A DNA stretch of 64,000 nt from Patescibacteria group bacterium. GTDB taxonomy: Bacteria; Patescibacteriota; Patescibacteriia; 2-12-FULL-60-25. This document shows, one piece after another, positions 1-7,285 of the stretch. The stretch spans positions 34,025 to 98,024 of the forward strand of contig JARGGJ010000002.1 of NCBI GenBank assembly GCA_029210915.1, in the 5' to 3' direction. The first letter of the stretch is position 1. Each line of letters starts with the position of its first letter. Under the pieces are notes generated by a model. That model saw only the letters and a list, made by a program, of their open reading frames with translations, did no database searches and was not told where the DNA came from. Position numbers and translations under genes: made by a program.

Positions 1-243
1 TATACAACGCCAACCTGCCCTTACTGCAAATTGGCTAAAGATTATTTTAAAGACAAGGGTATAACTTTCTCGGAAATAGATGTAGCCGCAGATCCGGCCG
101 CCGCTAATGAGATGGTAAAAAAGTCCGGTCAAATGGGCGTGCCAGTTATAGAACTCGGAGATGAAATAGTTGTAGGTTGGAATGAATCGGCTGTAGAAGA
201 AGTTCTCAAAAAGTCACCTAAAAAAGAAAAGCAAAAAGCTTAA
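1..243 (+). CDS. Glutaredoxin-like protein, 5' end cut by the window
   Basis: The reading frame is open from base 1 and begins YTTPTCPYCKLAKDYF, so the true start lies before the window. The TPTCPYC stretch is the classic redox-active CxxC of glutaredoxin/NrdH, and the later GVPVIELGDEIVVGW matches the cis-proline (VPV) and glycine region that binds the thiol substrate. About 80 residues are visible, nearly a full glutaredoxin domain, ending in a lysine-rich tail. It is a cytoplasmic thiol-disulphide oxidoreductase and fits the redox-defence genes that follow, although those are on the other strand. An NrdH-type role with thioredoxin reductase (46973-47881) is possible but cannot be decided here. 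Confidence 0.88.
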   Translation, partial: YTTPTCPYCKLAKDYFKDKGITFSEIDVAADPAAANEMVKKSGQMGVPVIELGDEIVVGWNESAVEEVLKKSPKKEKQKA

Positions 244-248
244 AAGAC

Positions 249-328
249 AAAGTCTTAACGTCATAACGTCCTAAAGTCATAACGTAACAATCCAAAACCC
301 GTTAAGACGTTACGACGTTAAGACTTGT
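249..328. repeat. Intergenic hairpin, TAACGTCATAACGT family (A)
   Basis: The left arm repeats words such as TCTTAACGTCATAACGTCC and the right arm carries the complementary GTTAAGACGTTACGACG. Together they form an imperfect hairpin between two + strand genes. The same family recurs at 9792-9905, 17153-17228 and 48700-48848. Confidence 0.8.
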
Positions 329-345
329 CACTAATAATAAAAAAT

Positions 346-552
346 ATGCCAACACCAAAAAAACGCAAGCCCGCTGCAAAACGCAAGGCCTGCAAGCCAA
401 ATAGCAAATGTTGTAACAACAACAGCGCTTTCGATGGATTCCTAGCCGATTTCGTAGCCAACAAAACAACAGTGCTTGTCCTTATGGCAGCAGTCTTGGG
501 CATGGGCGCTATGTTCTCCATGATGCTTGGAGTCAGTGCAGCCAGCTTCTAA
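346..552 (+). CDS. Small basic single-pass membrane protein
   Basis: A 68-residue protein. The N-terminal third is extremely basic (PTPKKRKPAAKRKACK), followed by a KCCNNN cysteine/asparagine patch and one hydrophobic segment (about residues 42-65, VLVLMAAVLGMGAMFSMM). This predicts an inner-membrane peptide with a positively charged cytoplasmic tail. I chose ATG 346 over the upstream in-frame TTG at 325 because the latter lies inside the hairpin repeat. No family is recognised. A real gene is likely because the composition is protein-like and the frame closes cleanly, but the product could be lineage-specific. Confidence 0.6.
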   Translation: MPTPKKRKPAAKRKACKPNSKCCNNNSAFDGFLADFVANKTTVLVLMAAVLGMGAMFSMMLGVSAASF

Positions 553-737
553 AGACGATTAAACTACAATCAAAAAAACGTCACGTATAACCTACGCGAC
601 GCTTTCTGTTTGTTGCGGGTTCATGAATTTTACAAAATTCTGCGTTGCTGTCTGTGTTTTTTCTCTACGTACATGAACACGTTTCGTAAAACGCTTGATC
701 GCGCCTTGATCTTAACTCACATTCATAAACCCTCCGC

Positions 738-773
738 TCTAGAATCTAGTACTTAGTACTTAGTACTTAGTAC
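738..773. repeat. AGTACTT word repeat (family G)
   Basis: Three tandem copies of AGTACTT next to TCTAGAATCTAGTAC, at the 3' end of the minus-strand peroxiredoxin gene. The unit is self-complementary. The rest of the 553-737 spacer shows no gene. Related copies are at 2027-2100 and 45638-45690, and inside the coding sequence at 7937-7980. Confidence 0.75.
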
Positions 774-775
774 GA

Positions 776-1309
776 TCAATCCTTCCCCAAAGTCTCTTCA
801 CCCCTAGACCAGTTGGCAGGGCAACGTTCTCCGGTTTGTAACGCTTCTAGAACGCGCAACGTCTCATCTACGGAACGACCTACTGATCCACCGCTTATTA
901 AGATGTACCTAACAATGCCTTCCGGGTCTATTATAAACAAACCTCTGTTTGCTGTGCCGTTAGATTCTTCCAGAACATCATAATCTCTGGACACAGAATG
1001 ATTTGTGTCCGCTAAAGATGGGTACATAACTTCTTGTAGATCTCTCTCAAACCATGCCTTGTGACTCCATTTTGAATCTGTTGATGCGGCCAATACTTCG
1101 GCTCCCAAATCTTTAAATGCCTGTTCTTTTTGAGCAAAACTCCTAATCTCAGTTGGACATATAAAAGTAAAGTCCTCGGGATAAAAGAAGAAAACTAACC
1201 ACTTACCTTTATAATCAGCCAAGCTGATATTTTTAAACTCTCCATTTTGATATGCTGCGACGCCTTCAAAATTTGGCGCCGGTTGATTCATTTTGATCAT
1301 ATATTTCAA
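776..1309 (-). CDS. 2-Cys peroxiredoxin (AhpC/Prx1 type)
   Basis: A 177-residue thioredoxin-fold peroxidase that reduces hydrogen peroxide and organic hydroperoxides in the cytoplasm. The peroxidatic Cys lies in FTFICPTEI (about residue 51) and the resolving Cys in GERCPANW near the C-terminus, the layout of typical 2-Cys AhpC/Prx1 enzymes. The length is normal for the family. It is the last gene of a minus-strand cluster with the Fur-type regulator, Bcp and superoxide dismutase. The start gives MKYMIKMNQPAP; a later in-frame ATG (MNQPAP) is also possible. Electrons could come from TrxB (46973-47881) through a thioredoxin not in this window. Confidence 0.93.
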   Translation of the reverse strand: MKYMIKMNQPAPNFEGVAAYQNGEFKNISLADYKGKWLVFFFYPEDFTFICPTEIRSFAQKEQAFKDLGAEVLAASTDSKWSHKAWFERDLQEVMYPSLADTNHSVSRDYDVLEESNGTANRGLFIIDPEGIVRYILISGGSVGRSVDETLRVLEALQTGERCPANWSRGEETLGKD

Positions 1310-1344
1310 AAATTATTTATATTATTAATATGTATTAATTTTTT

Positions 1345-1411
1345 AGTCTATAAAGTCTTTCAAGCTTAAGTCCATCAAGTGGGTGTAAAAGCTTGACGGA
1401 CTTGATAGACT
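1345..1411. repeat. Hairpin repeat, GTCTATCAAGTCC family (D)
   Basis: AGTCTATAAAGTC...CAAGCTT on the left pairs with GCTTGACGGACTTGATAG on the right. It lies between the peroxiredoxin and superoxide dismutase genes and recurs at 2563-2636 and 14707-14790. It ends in a TTTT run on the + strand, so it may also end transcription. Confidence 0.75.
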
Positions 1412-1412
1412 T

Positions 1413-2009
1413 TTAGCTTTTTACTGATGTAAATCTTTGATTTACATTTTCCCAATTCACATGCTTAAAGAATTCCTCGATGTAGGCTTTGCGATCAGAT
1501 CCAAAATCGATAAAGTAAGCATGCTCATAAACATCCAGCACAAGTAGGGGAATCGCGCCCCAAACTCCACCATGGTTATGCGCGTCGCCGGTGTAAATAC
1601 GGAGAGCTTTATCGTGCGTATCCCAAGCCAATACAACCCAACCGCGAGCCGCCATACCACAGGCTGTAAAATTTTCGACAAACTTATCAAAACTTCCAAA
1701 ACTATTGTTTAATACTTCCGCGATCTCACCTTGAGGGTTTCCATCTCCACCCATATTCTCAAAATACCACTCATGCAGGTAGGTTCCATTAACCGCAAAA
1801 GTCTCCCCATCTTTCAAACCTCTTAAATCCGAATAAGTCTGATTGGCTTTACCAAAACCATCCGAATTAAATTCCGCCAGTTTCTCCTGAATCTCATCCT
1901 TTTTCTTCACATAACCCGCATACAATTTATCATGATGAATCTCGAGTGTTTTATCACTTATAGATCCCTGAGCGCCCGGGAAAGGCATTTTTCTAATTTC
2001 TGTAGACAT
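1413..2009 (-). CDS. Superoxide dismutase, Fe/Mn family
   Basis: A 198-residue enzyme that dismutates superoxide to oxygen and hydrogen peroxide. Metal ligands are visible: His25 in EIHHDKLY, a His in GTYLHEWYF, Asp and His in LDVYEHAYFIDFG near the C-terminus. The block matches the family signature D-x-[WY]-E-H, although the second ligand region is LHEW rather than the usual NHxxFW. No signal peptide is present, so it acts in the cytoplasm. It sits in the redox cluster downstream of the Fur-type regulator and feeds peroxide to the two neighbouring peroxiredoxins. Metal preference (Fe, Mn or cambialistic) cannot be read with certainty. Confidence 0.93.
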   Translation of the reverse strand: MSTEIRKMPFPGAQGSISDKTLEIHHDKLYAGYVKKKDEIQEKLAEFNSDGFGKANQTYSDLRGLKDGETFAVNGTYLHEWYFENMGGDGNPQGEIAEVLNNSFGSFDKFVENFTACGMAARGWVVLAWDTHDKALRIYTGDAHNHGGVWGAIPLLVLDVYEHAYFIDFGSDRKAYIEEFFKHVNWENVNQRFTSVKS

Positions 2010-2026
2010 AATTTTTTTATAAGTAT

Positions 2027-2100
2027 CTTGTATTTAGTATCTTGTATCTTGCAGTGATTGGGGCAACTGCTAAATACGAGATACTAGTTGCTAGATACTT
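2027..2100. repeat. TAGTATCTTGTAT word repeat (family G variant) reaching into bcp
   Basis: AAGTATCTTGTATTTAG and GTATCTTGTATCTTGCAG on the left face TAAATACGAGATACTAG and TTGCTAGATACTT on the right. The right arm runs into the minus-strand gene at 2084, so the last codons of that peroxiredoxin (KVSSN and the stop) are made of repeat sequence. Confidence 0.7.
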
Positions 2101-2551
2101 TCTTAGTTAGCGCCTTAAGTATTTCTATTTCCTTCGGCATTCCATGCTTGTAAAATACGATATTTCCATCTTTATCGATTGCAACCACGGTTCGTTTTAT
2201 TACTTGAGCGGAAAATAATTTTTTGATCGCTCCATATTTTTTGCTGATTTTTTTATCCGTATCAACCAGAAGGGGAAAGGGAAATTGGTGTTTTTCGATA
2301 AACTTGGCATGACTTTTTGCGTCTGCGTGGTTTACTCCGTACACAGCGGCCTTTACCTCTTCAAACTTAGGCCAATTGTCACGTATGTTGCAAAGTTGGA
2401 TAGTGCAACCCGGCGTCATATCGCCCGGATAAAAAATCAAAACGACAGGTTTTTTATCTTTAAAATCCTTTAAAGACACTTCTTTGCCTTTTTGTGTTTT
2501 GAGTGTGAAAGCCGGTGCTTTATCACCAACTTTTAAGATTGTATCTGGCAT
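2084..2551 (-). CDS. bcp: Bcp/PrxQ-type peroxiredoxin
   Basis: A 155-residue thiol peroxidase. The motif YPGDMTPGCTIQLC holds the peroxidatic Cys (TPGC) and a second Cys five residues later, the intramolecular pair of atypical 2-Cys PrxQ/Bcp proteins. Later blocks (LLVDTDKKISKKYGA, KRTVVAIDKDGNI) also fit. The usual family sequence has GCT-x-E-A/S; here it is GCTIQL. It is cytoplasmic and reduces peroxides with electrons from thioredoxin. It lies between the Fur-type regulator and superoxide dismutase on the same strand. Its C-terminal codons fall in a repeat, so the natural end may have been trimmed or replaced. Confidence 0.92.
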   Translation of the reverse strand: MPDTILKVGDKAPAFTLKTQKGKEVSLKDFKDKKPVVLIFYPGDMTPGCTIQLCNIRDNWPKFEEVKAAVYGVNHADAKSHAKFIEKHQFPFPLLVDTDKKISKKYGAIKKLFSAQVIKRTVVAIDKDGNIVFYKHGMPKEIEILKALTKKVSSN

Positions 2552-2562
2552 AAATTTATGGC

Positions 2563-2636
2563 TGAAAGTCTATCAAGTCCCTCAAGTTGAATTGTGCAGT
2601 CTTGATGAACTTTACGGACTTTAAGCTTGATGAACT
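2563..2636. repeat. Hairpin repeat, family D
   Basis: GAAAGTCTATCAAGTCCC and TCAAGTTGAATT on the left, GAACTTTACGGACTTTAAG and CTTGATGAACTC on the right. It separates the Fur-type regulator from bcp on the minus strand. Confidence 0.7.
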
Positions 2637-2653
2637 CTATGGTTAAGTTATTA

Positions 2654-3031
2654 TTAAATATTTTTTGTTGCGCAATCATTACAAATTCCTTTTGCGATAA
2701 AACTGCATTCATTCGCGCGACCCGGCCATTCTCCTGTAATTTGCACATCCATTACATCCTTCATGGATAAACACCGCGTACAATAAAAATGCGCATGGCA
2801 ACCGGTAGTTGCGTCAAATCTTGCCGGGCCATCATCAACTCTTATTTCGTGGGCTAATCCATCATCAACCAGTTTGGCCAGATGCCTGTAAACGGTAGAA
2901 CGACCTATACCCGGGATTTTATTGCTCATTTCCAAAAAACACTCCTGCGCCGATGGGTGGTCGTATCTTTCTCGGAGCATATCCAAAAGAATATGCATGC
3001 GATCAGAATCGCGTACTCGGGTTGTTATCAT
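2654..3031 (-). CDS. Fur/PerR-family metalloregulator
   Basis: A 125-residue DNA-binding repressor. The N-terminal winged helix has the family pattern PGIGRSTVYRHLAKLVDDGLAHEI. The C-terminal half has HAHFYCTRC followed by ICNDC, giving the two CxxC pairs of the structural zinc site and the histidines of the regulatory metal site. It stands at the head of bcp, superoxide dismutase and the AhpC-type peroxiredoxin on the minus strand, which favours a PerR-like peroxide-sensing role over iron uptake. A 7-1-7 box at 3035-3049 lies 4 nt upstream of the start codon, so autoregulation is likely. Peroxide versus iron or zinc sensing cannot be fixed from sequence alone. Confidence 0.92.
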   Translation of the reverse strand: MITTRVRDSDRMHILLDMLRERYDHPSAQECFLEMSNKIPGIGRSTVYRHLAKLVDDGLAHEIRVDDGPARFDATTGCHAHFYCTRCLSMKDVMDVQITGEWPGRANECSFIAKGICNDCATKNI

Positions 3032-3034
3032 AAA

Positions 3035-3049
3035 TGAGAATAATTCTCA
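3035..3049. promoter_or_regulatory. Fur/PerR-type operator (7-1-7 box)
   Basis: TGAGAATAATTCTCA is a perfect 7-1-7 inverted repeat, the spacing and shape of the Fur/PerR consensus TGATAATNATTATCA. It ends 4 nt before the start codon of the Fur-family gene, so bound protein would cover the promoter or start region. No equally good copy was found in front of bcp, superoxide dismutase or the peroxiredoxin, which argues they are read from this one promoter or escape control. Confidence 0.75.
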
Positions 3050-3101
3050 CTTAACAATATATGATAATCGAGTTATGGTCAATATCACATGTGGATAAGC
3101 A

Positions 3102-3130
3102 TAGACACAAGCCGAGCGCTCTTGTATCAT
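3102..3130 (+). promoter_or_regulatory. Promoter of the 3140 gene
   Basis: TAGACA, 17 nt, TATCAT; the -10 ends 9 nt before the ATG at 3140, leaving almost no leader. Confidence 0.5.
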
Positions 3131-3139
3131 TAGCTATAA

Positions 3140-3331
3140 ATGCAAGAAAATCCGGAATTAATACGTACAAGCAAAGTACAGCTGGCAAAACACCATACTA
3201 AACAAAGTATTTTATTTATATGGCAAAATCCGGCTTGCTCCATACCATGCGCAACCGGATGTTGCTCTGTGGTATTTGTTTTGGGAATTGGTGTTTTCTT
3301 TGCGATTATTTATTTTTTAACACAATATTGA
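3140..3331 (+). CDS. Small cysteine-rich membrane protein
   Basis: A 63-residue protein with a charged N-terminus, a cysteine-rich stretch (ACSIPCATGCCS) and one C-terminal hydrophobic segment (about residues 42-60, VVFVLGIGVFFAIIYFL). The start is ATG 3140, close behind a -10-like hexamer. It is divergent from the Fur-type regulator and shares the upstream region containing the 7-1-7 box, so it could be under the same control. The function is unknown; the four close cysteines suggest metal or thiol chemistry, but no motif is recognised. Confidence 0.55.
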   Translation: MQENPELIRTSKVQLAKHHTKQSILFIWQNPACSIPCATGCCSVVFVLGIGVFFAIIYFLTQY

Positions 3332-3366
3332 CTTTTTGCTTTCGGTAGAGCAAGATTTCTTAAATT

Positions 3367-4329
3367 ATGAAGCGCACAATTGGAATAGTAGGTTTTTTTG
3401 CTCTCCTTGTTGTTTTGGGGGCAGGTTGCCTTTGGTTTAATAAAGACAGCAAAATATTACCGGCTGGCCCAAGGCCGGCTGATTTAAATAATATATCACC
3501 CGAAGAAGCATCCAAGCGCATAAACTTTGTACCCGGAAGCCAAATCGAAATTCGCCAAACCTATTTGGGCGTTGGCGCTCAAGGGGCGGAAAAACTTTCC
3601 GAGGGCGACAAATCCGGTGTGCGCATTATTACAATCGATCGTTTCGCGCCAATGAACATTGCTAATCTCAGGTGGCAACTATCGCAAGATATGGAGACAG
3701 GGGAGTCAATCACCGCGCGAGCGGATTACGACGAAGCTGTAAAAAACCTGGAAGAAGGCGAGCAAGCACCCGGTGAACCGGAGATAATAAAAGAAAGGCA
3801 AACCGTCATTGGCACTTTAACTGATATCAATCTAAAGAACACTCATAAGATTTTTCTGCCCGCATACTGGCCAACCGGCGAAAGCACCATAGCCGATCTA
3901 AGTGCTATTTGGGTATCAACAGACGTATTCGAAGAATTAAAAGGTACAAAAAACTCCACAATTTATTTTGGTATTCTCGATAGCGCGCTGTTTGGCGCAT
4001 TATCCATCGCCAAAGAATTCTCGGGCGCTATCGACGCACTAAGATCCGATAAAGCCTCAATCTCCAATAAGGTAGATGTGGATTTGGTTAAAGCGGATGA
4101 ACCATCCGAATGGGAATTGATGGTAAATGGCAAAAAAGTCATGGTGCAGGTAATAAAAGCGCGCAATTGGTTTGGCGAGATCGTGGTACTCGATAATCCG
4201 CAAAACCCGCTTATCCTCAAAATGACCTTCAGCCCCGAAGGCGCAACCGAACTCGAAAAATCAAATGGCGCAGCCTTCTTGAAAACTCTATTGGGTTACG
4301 AAGTGACACAATTAAACGGGGTACAATAA
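3367..4329 (+). CDS. Lipoprotein of unknown function
   Basis: A 320-residue exported protein. It begins MKRTIGIVGFFALLVVLGAGC, a signal peptide with a lipobox-like LGAGC (Cys21 would be lipidated after Lgt action; lgt is at 44876-45634). After a linker with AGPRPADLN, the rest is a soluble alpha/beta domain with no recognised family. Notable stretches are FVPGSQIEIRQTYLGV and VMVQVIKARNWFGEIVVLDN. TTGACT at 3328-3333 gives a possible -35 with a weak -10 about 10 nt from the start. It is attached to the outer face of the membrane; the role is unknown. Confidence 0.75.
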   Translation: MKRTIGIVGFFALLVVLGAGCLWFNKDSKILPAGPRPADLNNISPEEASKRINFVPGSQIEIRQTYLGVGAQGAEKLSEGDKSGVRIITIDRFAPMNIANLRWQLSQDMETGESITARADYDEAVKNLEEGEQAPGEPEIIKERQTVIGTLTDINLKNTHKIFLPAYWPTGESTIADLSAIWVSTDVFEELKGTKNSTIYFGILDSALFGALSIAKEFSGAIDALRSDKASISNKVDVDLVKADEPSEWELMVNGKKVMVQVIKARNWFGEIVVLDNPQNPLILKMTFSPEGATELEKSNGAAFLKTLLGYEVTQLNGVQ

Positions 4330-4330
4330 T

Positions 4331-4433
4331 TACGTTTATAACGTTCATAACGTTTTTAACGAGTTGAGATGTAAAAAAAGTAGCACCCAAAAAGTGCTGC
4401 TTAACTCGTTACGTTATAAACGTTACGAACGAA
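4331..4433. repeat. Hairpin repeat, AACGTTATAAACGTT family (E), with nested terminator
   Basis: ACGTTTATAACGTTCATAACG...AACGAGTT on the left mirrors AACTCGTTACGTTATAAACG on the right. The loop contains the minus-strand terminator at 4372-4398. The family recurs at 11316-11349 and 47890-47985. Confidence 0.75.
4372..4398 (-). terminator. Rho-independent terminator of the 4434-5908 genes
   Basis: On the minus strand AGCAC-(7 nt)-GTGCT is followed by a run of T (the AAAAAAA at 4373-4379 of the + strand). Confidence 0.65.
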
Positions 4434-5051
4434 TCAAATTTTGTTAAAAGCCTTAAAGTACATCGTGGTTCTTATCTTCCTCAGTTTCTCATAAACATCC
4501 TGAGCAATTCGGCTATAGGGAGTTTGTCTTAGGTTATTACCCATCTCTCGTAGAAGTTCTTCGATAAATAACATTTCCTCATCGTCCATAACTTCATTTT
4601 TTGTGGACATTAATAATAATATTCTGCGCCAACCCGCCATTAAATACTCCTCATTTTCCGCATCATCCCCAGCTTCCATTTTTCTCATATACTCCCAATG
4701 CAAATTCCTTATTCTGCCATGTACAAGCTCTTTTATGTCGTCATGAGTCAACTCAGGTTTAAGATAACCGTTCGTAACCGCAACTTGGATTAAAGCCCTA
4801 AGCTTTTTGCGCTTCTCGGGGGATTCGGCTTTATCCAAGTCATCCATTAAGGCATTCTCGATTTTCTTTGTATTCAGTTCGCCAACACTATCAATAAAAT
4901 ACTCTCTTCCGGTATCTATAAAATACCGCTCAACATCAAAAATTGTCGGCATCACTTCCGCTGATGTTTTTGGCTTTTCACGGACTTTGGTTATTTCGGG
5001 TTCATCAAAATCCGGTAATATTGGTATTACAAAAGGATTCCCCTCTATCAT
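4434..5051 (-). CDS. Uncharacterised helical protein coupled to era
   Basis: A 205-residue, mostly helical and strongly charged protein with no signal peptide or membrane segment. Its ATG overlaps the stop of era by 4 nt (5048-5051, ATGA type), so translation is probably coupled. Sequence such as SPEKRKKLRALIQVAV and DEEMLFIEELLREMGN shows amphipathic helices. No family motif is recognised. Position behind era, a ribosome-assembly GTPase, hints at a partner in ribosome maturation or the cell cycle, but this rests on neighbourhood only. Confidence 0.75.
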   Translation of the reverse strand: MIEGNPFVIPILPDFDEPEITKVREKPKTSAEVMPTIFDVERYFIDTGREYFIDSVGELNTKKIENALMDDLDKAESPEKRKKLRALIQVAVTNGYLKPELTHDDIKELVHGRIRNLHWEYMRKMEAGDDAENEEYLMAGWRRILLLMSTKNEVMDDEEMLFIEELLREMGNNLRQTPYSRIAQDVYEKLRKIRTTMYFKAFNKI

Positions 5052-5908
5052 ATTGCACTAAACTTGTCTTGCCACTTGGCATCCACCTTTACCTCTAAAT
5101 CCAAATGCACAGGCGTATCCAATGCGGCTTGTAACTCTTTGCGGGCTCTACTGCCGATTTCTTTTATCATCTTAGCCCCTGACCCGATTATCATCCTCTT
5201 GTACCTATCATTGGTTGTCCAAATAGTTGCGTCAATAAATCTGCCACCGTTAGATCTAAACTTAACATCATTAACCGTCACTTTCACTGTGTAGGGGAGC
5301 TCTTGCTCTAGCGCCATAAAAACTTTCTCACGAATCGTTTCTTCCATCCACTGCTGATGACCCATATCCGTAATTTGCTTGTCAGGATAATAACCAGGTC
5401 CCTCGGGCAAAACTTCAAAAAGTGCATTCACCAAAGATTTTAAATGCGTAGTCTTTGTTGCCGATACTTTTATCGTCTCCACTTGCTGTACATCCAACTC
5501 CTCAAAATGCGGAGTCGCAAACCTCTTTTTGGGCTCAACATCAATTTTATTGATTACTAAAATAACCGGTTGCTTAACGCGCTTTAGCAAAGTTTGGATG
5601 CTAATTTCCTCAGCTCCCGGCTCACGAGTAGGGTCTACTACGTAAACAACAGCATCTATTCCCTCTAAACTCTTGCGCACGGAAGTGTTTAACTTTTTCG
5701 ACAGCACATCTTTTTTACCAAGAAAGATTCCGGGCGTATCAACAAAAACAATCTGCCCGCGCTCATCGTGCAAAATCCCGCGGATAGGCATCCTGGTTGT
5801 TTGCGCCTTAGGCGTCACGATTGCGACTTTACTGCCAACAAGCGCATTTAAAAGCGTGGATTTCCCCACGTTCGAGCGCCCAACCAACACAACAAATCCT
5901 GATTTCAT
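5048..5908 (-). CDS. era: GTPase Era
   Basis: A 286-residue GTPase that binds the 3' end of 16S rRNA and helps 30S assembly. The G domain shows G1 GRSNVGKST (residues 10-18), a G2 region AQTTRMPIRG, G3 DTPG and G4 NKID. The C-terminal KH domain has IIGSGAKMIKEIGSRAR. Length and order are normal. In minus-strand order it precedes the 205-residue gene with a 4-nt overlap. A TATTAT hexamer (5916-5921 on the minus strand) ends 7 nt before the start, so the mRNA may be leaderless. No Shine-Dalgarno is visible. Confidence 0.95.
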   Translation of the reverse strand: MKSGFVVLVGRSNVGKSTLLNALVGSKVAIVTPKAQTTRMPIRGILHDERGQIVFVDTPGIFLGKKDVLSKKLNTSVRKSLEGIDAVVYVVDPTREPGAEEISIQTLLKRVKQPVILVINKIDVEPKKRFATPHFEELDVQQVETIKVSATKTTHLKSLVNALFEVLPEGPGYYPDKQITDMGHQQWMEETIREKVFMALEQELPYTVKVTVNDVKFRSNGGRFIDATIWTTNDRYKRMIIGSGAKMIKEIGSRARKELQAALDTPVHLDLEVKVDAKWQDKFSAI

Positions 5909-6026
5909 ATCAACTATAATACCAAGTCTAACGACAAACGTCGAACATCCTCTAAGCTATCGATCGGTTTTTGTCATATGTATACGTTTTTTAGCGTTAG
6001 GAGGGTGTGATATAATCAAATTAGTT

Positions 6027-7130
6027 ATGAAAACAGAAAACATTGTCAAAATCATGATGGGAATCACCGGAATCGGTTTCCTCCTTACAGCCGCGTTTAT
6101 CGCAGGTATTTTTATCTTCCCAAATAAAAACTTTCCCGAACCGCAAGTCTTTGTTCCTCACAAGGCGGGGCAAATAAAACAAGCGGAGGATAAAGCTGCG
6201 TATACTGATTCTCAGGAATCCACGGAAATAGTGGTCGAAGAAACCGCATTAAATGAAGTGGTCAAAGCTGACCCAAGCATCCTAAATGAATGCCACTCGC
6301 CATCAAAAGATGAGATCGAGCATTTTTCCAAACTGTTAATGCCAAGCTCAACCCTTTCCTTGCCATACAAAAAGTTTACACCTCTTCAAATCTGTAATCT
6401 CACAAACACCAAACAGGCGGTTGTCTATTCATATGAAACAACTATTTTTCTAACTGATATTATTGTAAAGCGACAAGCTATATCTGTTATTGGCAAAGAT
6501 TTTAGCAGGTATGGGTTTAATGGCGCAGATTTCCTATGTCCTAAAGTTATAATTGATGACGTCACCGAAGCTGATATTCTTGGCCATTGCGAGTTCACTG
6601 ACACCCGTGAGAATACAAATGTTAATTTCACCATGGGTTATTCTTATACAGATGCCGAGCTCTTGCATCAGTACGCCAGGGATAGTTACAGCAAGCCAAT
6701 CTGGGAGATGGTAGAATATGCAGATGATGAAAATCCAGAAATTGTTTATTGTGATTATCACACTCCAGAGGATACAGCTTTTAAGACGGTTTTAAATCTC
6801 TCCAACTATTTCTATTATTGTCAGCTTTCCAACGGTCATAAACTTGTTGAACTAAATAATGGCGATCATGGAGATTATGGATATGTGTATCATCATATAG
6901 CCGAGCTTGATGAATACAATGATGTGGTTAAACTTACCAAGCCGTTACAATGCTCAAGGCATTCTGAAAACATTCAAGTTCAAAGCTTAGAAAATAACAC
7001 ACTCCGCGTCTCTTGCAGTTATGGGGATGGGCCATGTAGCATGATGCAAGTATACGACCTCGACCCGCAAACCATGGAAGTAAAGGACTCAACAGAGGAG
7101 CAGCAGTGCGACATGGAGTTATTTAACTAG
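6027..7130 (+). CDS. Uncharacterised membrane-anchored exported protein
   Basis: A 367-residue protein that starts MKTENIVKIMMGITG and has one N-terminal membrane segment (about residues 9-30), so most of it faces outside. The frame is open further upstream but that part lies antisense to era, and ATG 6027 sits 11 nt behind TATAAT (6011-6016). The outer domain has scattered cysteines and many aromatic residues (YHHIAELDEYNDVVKL, CSYGDGPCSMMQVYDL). I recognise no family. A strong terminator follows directly, so it is a single-gene unit. Confidence 0.75.
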   Translation: MKTENIVKIMMGITGIGFLLTAAFIAGIFIFPNKNFPEPQVFVPHKAGQIKQAEDKAAYTDSQESTEIVVEETALNEVVKADPSILNECHSPSKDEIEHFSKLLMPSSTLSLPYKKFTPLQICNLTNTKQAVVYSYETTIFLTDIIVKRQAISVIGKDFSRYGFNGADFLCPKVIIDDVTEADILGHCEFTDTRENTNVNFTMGYSYTDAELLHQYARDSYSKPIWEMVEYADDENPEIVYCDYHTPEDTAFKTVLNLSNYFYYCQLSNGHKLVELNNGDHGDYGYVYHHIAELDEYNDVVKLTKPLQCSRHSENIQVQSLENNTLRVSCSYGDGPCSMMQVYDLDPQTMEVKDSTEEQQCDMELFN

Positions 7131-7136
7131 AAATGC

Positions 7137-7166
7137 AAAAAAACGGACGAGGTGTCCGTTTTTTTT
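7137..7166 (+). terminator. Rho-independent terminator
   Basis: AAAACGGAC-GAGGT-GTCCGTTTT followed by more T, just behind the stop codon at 7128-7130. Confidence 0.85.
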
Positions 7167-7171
7167 AGCTC

Positions 7172-7285
7172 AGGGATAAACTCACTCTAAGTCTCTCTCT
7201 TAAGATCAAGAGAGAGACTTCGGACAAAGGTTTTTTCAGAACCCCTCTCTTGATCTTAAGAGAGGGGCAGGGGTGAGTTTATCCT
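7172..7285. repeat. Large inverted repeat with GAGAGGGGCAGGGG motif
   Basis: GGATAAACTCAC on the left is matched by GTGAGTTTATCC on the right, and inside it two smaller palindromic pieces (TCTCTCTTAAGATCAAGAGAGA and CCCTCTCTTGATC...AAGAGAGGG) form secondary hairpins. The GAGAGGGGCAGGGGTGAGTT block recurs exactly at 29670-29689. The right end overlaps the last bases of the minus-strand methyltransferase gene. Confidence 0.75.

Noticed and set aside
5673..6026. Upstream extension of the 6027-7130 protein
   Set aside because: The extension is antisense to era and ATG 6027 sits right behind a TATAAT.
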